Shown here: positions 36,290 through 47,334 of the stretch, piece by piece | Numbering within the stretch: position 1 is the first letter of the stretch | Layout of the letters: each line of letters begins with the position of its first letter | The notes under the pieces: generated by a model | Seen by the model: only the letters and a program-made list of their open reading frames with translations | Database searches by the model: none | What the model was told of the DNA's origin: nothing | Assembly: GCA_007844125.1 (NCBI GenBank) | Contig: CM017568.1 | Span: 10,727,780-10,791,779, forward strand | DNA: 64,000 nt | Direction: 5' to 3' | Source of the DNA: Sinonovacula constricta | Lineage: Eukaryota; Mollusca; Bivalvia; Cardiida; Solecurtidae | Made by a program: the position numbers and the translations under genes

Positions 36290-37030
36290 TGTAATGACCT
36301 CTCTGGACTGTGAAGAGGAGATCCTGACAGATTTTACACTAAGGCAGGAGTCGAATCACTACAAACATATACATGCTAACATTCAACAATCCAAACATCC
36401 CATCCACAATCCGAGATGGCTCTCGTCAAAGAGAAAGTGTACATTCCAAACTCACTGCATTGCTTTGAGTGTCGGAGGTTGCGTCACTATAAATCATATT
36501 GCATAAACAACATCATCTACGGACTATCCTGTGAATCCGACCACTCCTCAAACATTGTGTGTCAAACTGATCCAAAGTGTCCCAATTGCTCTAGACCTCA
36601 CCAAGGTACCATAGTAGGACAGGGACATGCCCAACATGGAAATTTGAAAAGGAGGTACTTAAATGTAAAAACACCCTTAATATATAATTTTCTGAGGCAC
36701 GAAAGTTAGCTACAGGGAAACCTACACCTATTTCTTCAAAAAAAAAACACAAAAAAAACAACAAACAAAAAAAAAAAAAAAAAAAAAAAAACTTACGCTG
36801 CCGTTAGAAAGTCTCACACTTCGGTTTGCCGTTTCGACTTAACATAAAAAATTAAAAACACAGTATTCTAAAATAAACAAAACAACTAAAACTACGAAGC
36901 AGTGTACCACTCCTACTCCAGAACCATATTCTTTAACACAATCCCACCCACAATCTTCTATAACCTGCCTAAAAACCTCGGTCAAAGGCAGAAAGAAAAG
37001 CTGCTGACAATGTCAGTCTTTTTTTTTACC
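36290..37030 (+). pseudogene. LINE ORF1 zinc-knuckle remnant, unit B
   Basis: The frame starting near 36,416 encodes KVYIPNSLHCFECRRLRHY then KSYC, a proper C-x2-C-x4-H-x4-C knuckle, followed by a second cluster CQTDPKCPNCSRPHQG. This resembles ORF1 of I/Jockey-group LINEs, which binds element RNA. An upstream frame (TSLDCEEEILTDF) provides the preceding domain, so there is a frameshift near 36,450. Stops follow 36,700. An A-rich tract at 36,739-36,790 interrupts the downstream part, which still shows traces of the ORF1 continuation. Confidence 0.65.
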
Positions 37031-37361
37031 TGTACTGGACTTATATGAGAGATAAAAATTGTAAGCAGAGTAAACTTTAAAATCAATTACATTCATACAT
37101 ATTGTGATAAGGCGTCTGGCAGATCGACAAAATTAGATGATTTAATAAGGCAACCAAATACAAGTTGTATGCACATCTGTCAAAAAAGAAATCTATAAAT
37201 AACCCTGAAAATTATCTCAACAATGTTCGTATTTCTATTAAATTACTAGGGTTTATCTATGTCAAGAAACTCTCATTTTTAAAACATATTAAATATGTTA
37301 AGAAAAAAGAGTTCTAACGTTCTTAACTGACATAAGCTTTTATTGGTGGCGTGCTGGAGCG

Positions 37362-37997
37362 CAATCTCATTAAAATCACATCCTAACTTTCGCTTCATTA
37401 CTTTCCGCTGGTTAGGATCTGATGACATCGCATTAGGTGTCACCTCAATTTGACCTTTGATTAGCCAATGAAATCATCGGCTGCAAAATGTTGGGGTACA
37501 ACTTCATGAATATTCGCCAGATTACGGTTATTTACGGAAATCCATATTGAGCGGCAATGTCCAAGGTATTCCGATTAAAGGTGCGTCACATTTTCAAGAT
37601 GGCAGCCCCCATTGACATCCATCCACTAAAACAAACGCCAAAGAAATTACATTCGTTAGTTGATCGGTGCTGTTTTTGCGGGATGTCATTTCTCCAGGTT
37701 CTGATAACGGGTAGTGGGAGCAAACACACTCAAAAACAGTTCAAACAAAAACTTAGAATCAATGAAGAACGCCTTCAGAATATGAAAAAGGTAGTGATGT
37801 GTTTGTCGCTGTCTGACAACGATACCGCGGTGTAACGAGGTTTCTGATTGGTCAAGTTTGGTTAAGTTTGACGTCATCGGCTCATTAATATTTGTAACTT
37901 AAAGGTCATTTCGAGGCGACCTTTATCGGGATGTTATTAGATCCTAACCAGCGGAAAGTAATGAAGCGGAAGTTAGGATGTGATTTTAATGAGACTG
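37362..37997. mobile_element. Mutator-like element 1, 636 bp, 9-bp TSD
   Basis: Inverted ends CAATCTCATTAAAATCAC and (reverse complement of the right end) CAGTCTCATTAAAATCAC stay nearly identical for about 60 bases and similar beyond that. The flanks are perfect 9-bp duplications GCTGGAGCG (37,353-37,361 and 37,998-38,006). Unit A has the uninterrupted target at 9,740-9,757. Long TIRs with a 9-bp TSD fit the Mutator superfamily. The interior has a 92-codon ORF (37,557-37,835) with RCCFCGMSF that I do not recognise. There is no transposase. Confidence 0.88.
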
Positions 37998-38290
37998 GCT
38001 GGAGCGCGACGCCAACGTCGTATATAGGGAATTCTCACTGAAATTTGCACATTGAGAAAAGTTGTTTTGCGGACTTTCTAAACCTGATTAAATATGGGTC
38101 CGAATTCGGTAAATGGCGTTCTGTTTTATTGTAGGTATTTATTTTTATTTACTTTTGCGTGTCGGTAACTTTCAAAGTAACTTTGAAAATAAACAATAAG
38201 ATGATGAGAAAGCAACAACATAGTACATTCGAGAAAAATACTATAGGAACAATACTTTTTTGTGTAATGTGAAGCTGCTGCACATGTGCA

Positions 38291-38795
38291 CTTTCTGCTT
38301 GTACACTTTTAATAGTTAATTATAATAAATTTACAACTTTTTTTCTACATATGTTACATATGAAAACCCATTTAATGATGTAAGATTTTGCGTTTTATTT
38401 TGTTTTAAACCAGTCTATGGCCTCAGGAATATAAGTTATACATACGTTTTCTCGGGATTTATAGTATACTGAGAACATTCAAATAAAAACCATAACGTTT
38501 CAATTGACCTTTCTTGTCGCATACTGACTGGGGTGCCGATGGACCAGTTATACTGCATTTGTATCGATCTCTCATAAGATCAGAATAAAACTACCGCAGT
38601 ATCGTTATGGCTTTGCTAGGAAATGCTACCGCCAAGTGCCGGACGTTGTAAGCAACCACAACTTCGTAATGCTCTTGGAGCGTTGAGGATCTATCCTGTA
38701 TAAGCCAATTAGTCATAACTATATCTAAGACGAGATAAACTTACACTGCAAACTATCACAAAACGTTCATTAATTTTTAACAAAAAAATTATTGG
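38291..38795. other. Unit B-specific replacement block
   Basis: Occupies the position of 10,031-10,628 in unit A but shares no visible similarity with it. AT-rich, no gene seen. Confidence 0.55.
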
Positions 38796-38814
38796 TTAAA
38801 TAGAGCAAAAGAGG

Positions 38815-38912
38815 CTATCAGAAAAGGACGAGAGCGGTTTCGATCTTTGTCCTGCAGGATTGAAAACTTAAATATCAGCGTCTTAACCGACTGAGCTAAC
38901 CGGACAGTTAAT
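38815..38912 (-). repeat. tRNA-like sequence, unit B
   Basis: Minus strand: CCGGTTAGCTCAGTCGGTTA with an exact A box, then AAGATCGAAACCGC as a B-box-like element. Orthologue of 10,655-10,737. Confidence 0.45.
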
Positions 38913-39078
38913 CGCGATATTCCGAAGTTTAATTTAATAATTATATAGAAAATTTGAAAACAACAAAAAATATCAGAAAAATGAAACAGCATGTATTACA
39001 GGAACATTGTTTAGTAATAGTAATAAAATCAATAAAAGTACGAATTTGTAGTCTGCAAAAATAAAAACAACTGTCGAA

Positions 39079-39345
39079 ATGTCAGATCATGCGAGTCACC
39101 GTTGTTTTGATGTTATTAAGTGTAAATTGAAAGAATGTGATGAAAAATCGTGTAAAAACCCAAACAGTGTTGAAGAGATGAGCTACGAGGATTTCGAGGC
39201 AAATTCTGGCTTTAATCCGAACATTTTTGAGAAGGATATTGATCTTGAATCTGTGGTGACTCTCTCAGATTGCATCGTCTGCCTAACCTTAGGACAGACC
39301 ATGATGATAAAATGTCGTTACATGATGAACATTAGAATGGTTTAG
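39079..39345 (+). CDS. Hypothetical 88-codon ORF, unit B
   Basis: Same length and start (MSDHASHRCFDVIK) as 10,921-11,187. The roughly dozen base differences between the copies all alter residues (for example E to K, I to N, L to P, N to K). Family unknown. It may be a fragment of a transposon protein, since a proline-rich frame follows downstream. Confidence 0.3.
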   Translation: MSDHASHRCFDVIKCKLKECDEKSCKNPNSVEEMSYEDFEANSGFNPNIFEKDIDLESVVTLSDCIVCLTLGQTMMIKCRYMMNIRMV

Positions 39346-39988
39346 ATAGAGCTCGATCTTGAGTCGAACCAAATACAGCTGACTGCACAGATCTGGACAA
39401 ATGTGCTAAACAATCCAAGTTTCTAGACATAAACATGAACATCAACCCACCACCTCCAATCCCAACATTTCTCCCAATTTCGCAAGTCACCCTGTCAAAA
39501 ACACAACTATCTTCGAAATTTTAAAGCGCTATATTCAATGTTCATAATTTCAATGTCATCAACAATTAAAATCCATGAGCTACTGTTTGTTACATCCACA
39601 AACACACACGAACCTCGAATGTAATTCGCGTTTCTTTATGCCAAGTGCGTAGCAACTTTAATGTTACACGGCCTTGACATTACACACTACATGTATAACT
39701 TTACACGAGGGTGTGATTTTTGTTGTTCTTTTTTTCTAACCATTATTTTTAATCATCGTAATCAATAAAATTACAACCATATGTATAGCGCAAATAAAAT
39801 AAAAGGAATAGCATGTTTATTGTCTTCCCTTTGTATTGTAAAATAGAACTATTTCTTATAGCCGAATTACTCTATTTCTCGCGCATGAATTTCGTGTATT
39901 GCATTGGAATGTCAGATCATGTAAGGGAGGAGCAGGAGCGGTAAATTTAAATGTTTCCCTTTGAAACGCTGTTGATGGTGGGATAAAA

Positions 39989-40133
39989 AGAATACCAGGT
40001 TGGTGTTGATATAGATAAATGTTATCATGCTCGGCCCGAAAATCAGAAAGCACTCTGCAAGCCGCGTGCTTTTTGATTTTCTTAGCCTCGCATGATAACA
40101 TTTATCTATATCAACACTAACCTGGTATTCTCT
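39989..40133. mobile_element. Near-complete palindromic MITE-like element
   Basis: About 145 bases forming one long hairpin. The outer arms AGAATACCAGGTTGGTGTTG and CAACACTAACCTGGTATTCT pair except at one position. Pairing continues through GATAAATGTTATCATGC and its complement, then AAAATCAGAAAGCAC with GTGCTTTTTGATTTT, leaving a loop of only a few bases. No coding capacity. TSDs are unclear. Confidence 0.8.
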
Positions 40134-41171
40134 ATATATTACATTGACACAAACTATATTCGGTTAAAGTACTTCAATGTCAGTAACATGAATGAACTAT
40201 TTTGGACAGTGCCAGATAATAATTCTGTTTGCTTCCGAAACGGGATTCGTATTCTGTAATTAGTTATATATAAACTTATAAACTTGTGTTTATCATGAAT
40301 AAACTATTTTGGACAGTGCCAGATAATAATTGTGTTTGCTTCCGAAACAGGATTAGTATTCTGTAATTAGTTCAAAAACTTATAAACTTGTGTTTATTTA
40401 TAAATCACTTTATTTTATCTTTATTATTATTTTCATTTTTCTGCTCACGTTGTTTCATTTATAATCTTACTATACTTCATTAACGTCAAGCCTTATCGCA
40501 TTTGTCTATGAACTACCAAGTGTCGGTGTACCATAAATCACAAAATAAATATAAACAAGTATCACTGCTTCCTTTAATGTGCTAGTTGTTTGAATAAAAT
40601 CAATTTGAGCTGATGTAATTGTCTTATTTATCGGAATTAAATCAACATCCTCATTTTGTTCATTTTGTGTAAGTTTTAGCTTTTGTCAAGCTGACATTTA
40701 ATGCTCACAAATTCCAAATCTTTATGCGCCCCGCACCAGATTGAAAAAATATCGATCAGTACCTGCTTCACACTGTATTAAAATTGTACCAGTTTAAATA
40801 TCTTACCAGTATGTTCACCAATAGAATGTTGAATGCTTTAAAAGTGGTTAAAGGGTGAAAATTACAGATTTGTATAAACACCGCTAATGATTTTATAACA
40901 AGAAACGTAACTGTACAATAAAGATGTCTGGAGGAAGACTACCGATACACCACAGGTCAGCTGGAAGACCAATATTAAAATGAAAAAAATATCCATTAGA
41001 ATAAACAGCAATCGAGGCAGGCAAGCAAATTGATTATTTCTTCTTCTATTACACCTGCCTGTGGTCCTGTTATTTTAATTAATGTTGATTTCTCCAATTC
41101 TCCATTATTCATTTGACTGACTTTTGCAGCAGTTTTTTTTTGTTTCCCGGCGTTGTTGTCTAATCTTACAT

Positions 41172-41520
41172 CAATCTCATTAAAATCACATCCTAACTTT
41201 CGCTTCATTACTTTCCGCTGGTTAGGATCTGATAACATCCCGATAAAGGTCGCCTCGAAGTGACCTTTAAGTTATAAAAATTAATGAGCCGATGACGTCA
41301 AACTTGACCAATCAGAAACCTCGTTACGAAACAAGTTCGTCTAATCTTTCAACACGGCGGCATCCATACCTTCCGATCAGGTATATCCCAACATTTTGCA
41401 GCCGACGATTTCATTGGCTAATCAAAGGTCAAATTGAGGTGACACCTTATGCGATGTCATCAGATCCTAACCAGCGGAAAGTAATGAAGCGAAAGTTAGG
41501 ATGTGATTTTAATAAGATTG
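41172..41520. mobile_element. Mutator-like element 2, 349 bp, 9-bp TSD
   Basis: Same family as 37,362-37,997 but in the opposite orientation and lacking the central portion. Ends are CAATCTCATTAAAATCAC and ...GATTTTAATAAGATTG. Perfect 9-bp duplication ATCTTACAT at 41,163-41,171 and 41,521-41,529. Unit A has the unoccupied site near 12,935. Confidence 0.9.
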
Positions 41521-41529
41521 ATCTTACAT

Positions 41530-44102
41530 CTGAAACAAGGTCAGTCCGAATGATTATCAGTGAGACTCGCTTTGGTAGAAATTCCAGACAACGCCATAGG
41601 TGTGGTAAAGTGGCGGTGTGTATTTAACTCTAAATAACACGAAATCGGTTCCCCACTGTATGAGCGTGGATAAAGCATAAACCATCACTTCAGCCAACAT
41701 TCTCATCATCACTTTCTAACTTCTTCGTCCAAGTTAATGTCCATTTACTTGAAGCTGTCAAAGAGCGAAACCCTTTATCGAATGATGTTGAAATTTGCCA
41801 CTGGTCTCTTATTGTATTAGTCAGGTAATTTATTTGCTGTATGGCGACAAGTCTCATTCGTGAAAATGGTCGAGTTGTTTCGAGTTATAAAATATATTCG
41901 TACAAATTCTACTTTGTATCACGTATATAAGATAACAGACTTACCAACTTCAAACTACGCTGGATAAGCAGGTTTTATTTTTACTTGTTATCAGTGTTAT
42001 ACTAAAGTTTTAAAAGTGTTGTTTGTACAATAATAGCCTACTAATGTAAATTCAATAAAAAGTTTTATTACATGTTTAAATTACATTTGGCAAGGTTGCA
42101 ATAAAATGTTAAGGGCGATTGTTTATTTCAGCATATTTTCAACTCACTTTGTCTGATTACTCTTAGTAAAACAACGTCAAACAACGTATTTTCTGGGTAA
42201 AACATAAAGTGGACGCCCTTTGACCACAATTTTATGTTTCTAAAAGTAGTATTCGACCTTTTTTCTCTAAACAACCAAATAAGCTTTCGTTACCTAGAAC
42301 AATCCCGCGTGATGCTGTTTATTGGTACCCTACATCTATATGTAAAACATGACATAGCACTTGTCATTTCAAATAAACATTTCCTATCCGAGTCCCACTG
42401 CACAGTTAGTTATTTTTAAATTAAGAAACCATCATGACAATTTCTATTTTAAGCTGAAATCAACATTGTGCGTATTTATAGGTTTGGACATTATGGACAT
42501 TAAGCGCGGTATATGCCACTATTTGTACTAAAGTATAAGCTTATGAAGCAGTTATGCACACATTCATCAGAACAGCGATAATATGTTGTTACATTTATAA
42601 GATATAGGAAAACTGTAGGATACCACATTTAAAGACTAAAATGACGAAGACACATAACCATGGTAAATTATACATTTTTCATTGTGCACCCCCTCCATCA
42701 ATGTAATGAATCCGAAGATAGGAAAAATACGGTTATGTTTAAGTTGATTTTATTTCCATAACGTTATGCCAAAAATAACACATTATAAAAATTTCATTTG
42801 TTCAAATATTTCAATTACGATTGGAAATCATACCAGGAACCTCTGTTCCTGTTGCGGAAATGCATTTAGCAATACGACGTGTTAATGTTTACTATCCACG
42901 ATCCTGGTGCGTTGCAGAAGCCACTGTAGAAAAACGTAATAAGCTTTGTTGCAAAAAATGTTGTTTTGTTGATTTATAGCATGCTTAAAACGATACAAAT
43001 GGCGGGGGCTGTCCCGTGTCAGGCAGAGATATATACATAATAATGTTAGCAAGTATATCCAAGATGCTCTACAAGACAAGAACTGTCCAAGGCCGAGAAG
43101 GAAAAGTTAATAATTTGTGGTTAATCTTGTCTTTATTGACCGCATGTTTGACCTTCATATAAATGCAAACGCAAGGTCAGTACGAGAGCTCTTATTATGT
43201 TATTGCATCACGAAACTAAAATTATCACAATTATCACGTATATTCATTTAAAACTGTTCGTATCTTTATAACATAATTGTTTTCATAGTCTTTGTAGAAA
43301 ACATACAAAACGGATGTGATATAGCTCCCTTGCTAACGCTCAAGCATAAGGGTAGTTACACGACTGGTTGGCCCGGTGTCAAGATAATGTGACGTGTTGT
43401 GGTATTGTATCATGCCAGGTGTTCACGGCATGCTATACACAGTGGAGGCAGCACTATACCTGCTTTAAGTAGACACCGTCTCCAGGTAGTTAAAATAGGC
43501 TGGTATTGCTGTCGTTGGTGAATTTTATTAGCTGAGTTTCGCAGCTGCGCTTTTTTTTGAAACCGTGTTGAAGGGAATAAAAGATGTTGACTGATTCGCC
43601 ATGGTTCATTATATATGCCTTCATCAGCTTATAACTTATACAGGTAAGTGAAACTGGCCGATAATTTGAGGAGTCATATTAACTTCCTTTCTTAAAGACT
43701 GCTACACTGCGCCCTTCATCTGGGACTTGGCCGATGTTATAAGTGGATTTGAAAAGTATAGTAAGTATTGGAGGTATTTATTTTGGCAGTGCTGGATTGA
43801 TAATGATGAGGATAATCCATTGTTTACGTTTGTAGCATTGATACTAGACTTTAGCACATTAGGTAGTCAGATGCATGCACCCGGATAAAGGAAGTTTTCT
43901 GCTAGTTTTAAATAATAGTGTAATATACCATAATATAATAACAAAATCTTTGTAATCTTCGACAATCAGGCTTGAATCCTCAGTGACTCCAGTGGCCGCG
44001 AATGGCAGGAAACTGAATAGAAATTTGATTAAGGTTTGTATGTAAAAAGGAAGTGTGCTTTGTTATCCTAGAAATAAGAGTTATATTTGGTCAGTTTCAA
44101 AC
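41530..44102. other. Non-coding, unit B
   Basis: Collinear with 12,950-15,680. Contains the SINE-like repeat at 43,315-43,500. No conserved ORF. Confidence 0.4.
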
Positions 44103-44139
44103 TGATAGGAAAAAAGTACGGTTATGTTTAAGTTGAATG
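44103..44139 (+). repeat. Templated filler at a deletion junction
   Basis: About 37 bases ('gataggaaaaaagtacgg' then 'ttatgtttaagttgaat') replace about 165 bases present in unit A (15,684-15,845). They match 42,717-42,748 about 1.4 kb upstream in the same orientation. Confidence 0.75.
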
Positions 44140-44184
44140 TTTAAATTCCCAGCATTGTCTATATTTGATGGATTGGGAAGAAGA

Positions 44185-44356
44185 TGCAAATACTACGACT
44201 GTTACATCAACTACTCTAACAGACTACCACTACTATTTCTAGTACTTCTATTAATACTACTACGACTATTACTACCACTACTATTACTATTACTACTATT
44301 TCTACTTCTGCTACTACAACTACTATTACTACTGCTACTGCTGCTACTACTACTTT

Positions 44357-44454
<98 letters not shown>

Positions 44455-44560
44455 TTACTACTACTTCTACTATTACTATTACTACTGCTACTGCTACTAT
44501 TCTACTACGACTACCTGCTACTACTATTATTACTGCTACTTCTACTGCTGCTACTACTAC

Positions 44561-44599
<39 letters not shown>

Positions 44600-44772
44600 T
44601 TACTATTACTATTGCTACTGCTACTGCTACAACTACAACCTACTACTACCACTTCTGCTCGTACTAATTCTACAGACTATCACTACTATTAATCATACTT
44701 CTACTACTAAAACAACAACTTCTACAACAATTACTTCGACTACGACTGTCACTGCTATTACTATTAATGTTG

Positions 44773-44803
<31 letters not shown>

Positions 44804-45050
44804 GACTACTACTAACTCTGCTACTACTACTACTACTATTACTATTACTACTGCTACTGCTACTGCCACAACTACTACCAACTACTACCGCTTCTGCTCG
44901 TACTAATTCTACAGACTACCACTACTATTAATCATACTTCTACTACTACAACAACAACTTCTACAACAATTACTTCGACTACGACTGTCACTGCTATTAC
45001 TATTAATGTTGCTACTACTATTACTTCTATGACTACTACTAACTCTGCTG

Positions 45051-45100
<50 letters not shown>

Positions 45101-45450
45101 GCTATTTCTATCATTACAATAACTACCACTATTACAATAAAAAACTAGTACAACAATTTCTACTACTACTACCACTACTGCTGCTGTTACTACTACAGAC
45201 TGCTACTACTACCCCTACTGCTGCTGTTACTACTACAGACTGCTACTACTACCCCTACTGCTGCTGTTGCTACTACAGACTAGTATTAATACCACTGCTG
45301 CTGCTGTTACTACTATTATTACTACCACTACTGCTGCTGTTACTACAACAGACTGCTACTACTACCACTACTGCTGCTGTTACTACTACTATTACTACCA
45401 CTACTGCTGCTGTTACTACAACAGACTACTACTACTACCACTACAACAGT
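44185..45450 (+). repeat. (TAC/CTA)n array with 40-bp units, unit B
   Basis: Imperfect trinucleotide array about 1.25 kb long. It includes an internal duplication: a non-TAC block ('atcatacttctactac' to 'attaatgttgctac') appears near 44,690 and again near 44,930. It ends with about four 40-bp units before the lectin promoter. Confidence 0.9.
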
Positions 45451-45549
45451 ACCTACCGCTGTCACTAAACTACTTCTTGTGTAGTGATAGGATGGAATCA
45501 GATATAAGGTAAAATGCACTAACAATACACTAGACATTATCAGATATTC

Positions 45550-45852
45550 AGCCTCTGCATTTAATGCGCGGCTCTTCGCTGCCTGTCCAAAGTTCAGAAA
45601 CAAGCTCTATAATCATTTAAGCTCCAACAAGTACTCTTGTAGACCGGAAGTGGACCAGCACTTATAAACAATAATTAATTCCTCAATTATCTATAATTAA
45701 GTACTTACTATTGGCTCAAAACAAAACAATGTAAGTGCGCACCACCAAACCACGCATAGTAGTTGGTGTTTTGGTGATAACTCATACAATCATACAAAAC
45801 AATTTATTTGTGCATTTCTTTTAGAATTGCTAGAAACATTAAACGATTCGAG
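45550..45852 (+). promoter_or_regulatory. Conserved upstream region of lectin gene 2
   Basis: Same conserved block as gene 1, at 45,685-45,717 (TAATTA core plus ATTGG), with 'aatgtaagtgcgc' following. Nearly identical to 21,020-21,319. Confidence 0.5.
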
Positions 45853-47334
45853 ATGAAATCGGAACATGGACATTGCTTTGCTTGGGCGGGGTTTGTCCTG
45901 GTCGCAGTTGTCGTTGGTGACACGATGATCTGTCGGGGAGTGTCTGATGACCTAATTGGCGAAGGTGGATTGTCGGGGATGTCGGAAAAGATTCGCGGAC
46001 TGGAGGAGCAGGTTCGTCAGTTGAGAAAACTGGTGCACGAGAAGGTCGAGTTGTCTGTGTTCTCTACGATCGATGGCCTGCCAAGGGGTAAGTGTAGTCA
46101 GTTTTGACTTCCATTTTGATACTGCATTTATAACGAATGTATGTGATCGTTAGAGTCTTATTAAAGAACCCTTTTTCATTCTGTGTTTTGGAAACTGCAA
46201 CAATGGAAATTCGAAAGAACACGATAGGTTGTTTTTGTCTGCTTAAATAAATACAAGCTTTATTCGGTTTTAGTCGAAATCGAAAACTTTAAGCCTTAAA
46301 ATGAAATCATATGAAGCCTGTAAGACGAGTTAATTATTGTGATAAACACTTAAAGCATTTGTTGTGCACGGAGTTCTTTTAGTTTCCTTCTTTTTCTCAA
46401 ACTCCCTAAGTCAACACAATTATGTGTCTTTTTCCCTTTTCTGACAGAAATAATATTAACTATAAACTCTTGTGTTGATCTTTTTTTTGCTTCAATAAAG
46501 AAAATCATTATATAAATGTCTGGGATAAGTTGTATTTAGTATTCAGTTAAACGTTTTACACGGCGATTTTTAAGATTTTTATACATATACTTGGTATAAA
46601 GTAAAGCTTTCCTTATTGTTGATAAGTTATCATTTCCATTCAATGAGCCACTCCTGTTACACACACAAACATTTCTATCATATGATGTCGATGTTATAGA
46701 CTGCAGCGAGCTTTACGAAAGCGGTGTCACCACCAACGGCGTATTCACAATTTCCCCTGATGGACGTTGTCCGTTCTCGGTCTATTGCGACATGACGCGG
46801 GGCGGCTGGACCGTCATACAACGTCGGGTGGACGGCAGCGTCAACTTCTACCGCCCATGGGACGACTACGTCAAGGGTTTTGGCGATGTTGAAGGGGAGC
46901 ACTGGCTAGGACTGGACAAAATCCATCGATTGACGAGTGGAGGCAGTCAGATCCACTTTCAGCTTCAGGATTACAATGGCAATAACGACACGGCTCACTA
47001 CAAGAGCTTCGTTGTTCACGACGTCACGACAGCCTATCGCATGAATGTAGATAAATTCGGGTACGAGGGTACGATTGGGGAATTATTTTCATTTCACGAT
47101 AATATGATGTTTTCCACATTCGACAGAGATAATGACAATCATGCTAGTGAAAATTGCTGCGAAAAATATGGTGGAGGAGGTGGATGGTGGTATAAAGATT
47201 GTTTTAGACTAGGGATCGTGAACGGTATCTTTGAGAAGCGAGAATTAAGTGGCATAGGAATATGGGATTCTAAATATATTCTATACCACAGAGTCGAAAT
47301 ATCCGTGCAATCTCGTAGAGGAATGTGTACTTAA
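45853..47334 (+). CDS. Fibrinogen-domain lectin (FREP/ficolin-like), copy 2
   Basis: Exons 45,853-46,087 and 46,700-47,334 (TAA), phase 1 junction, 289 residues. The plan is the same as copy 1: hydrophobic leader (FAWAGFVLVAVVVG), short coiled coil (EKIRGLEEQVRQLRKLV), then a complete fibrinogen domain with DRDND calcium-site residues and the CC...C pattern. Protein differences from copy 1 are few: M16L in the leader, E to D in LGLDKIH, V-Y to I-H in SQIHFQ, A to G in GGGGGWW, and P to L near YILYH. Five of the base differences cluster in 46,917-46,941 and match copy 3. The gene looks intact and is likely functional if it is not a haplotype duplicate of copy 1. Confidence 0.92.

Noticed and set aside
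44137..44667. 176-codon leucine-rich ORF
   Set aside because: It is the translation of a (CTA)n array; composition and repeat structure explain it fully.
44693..45175. Valine/serine-rich minus-strand ORFs
   Set aside because: Reading frames through the same trinucleotide repeat; not conserved in unit A.
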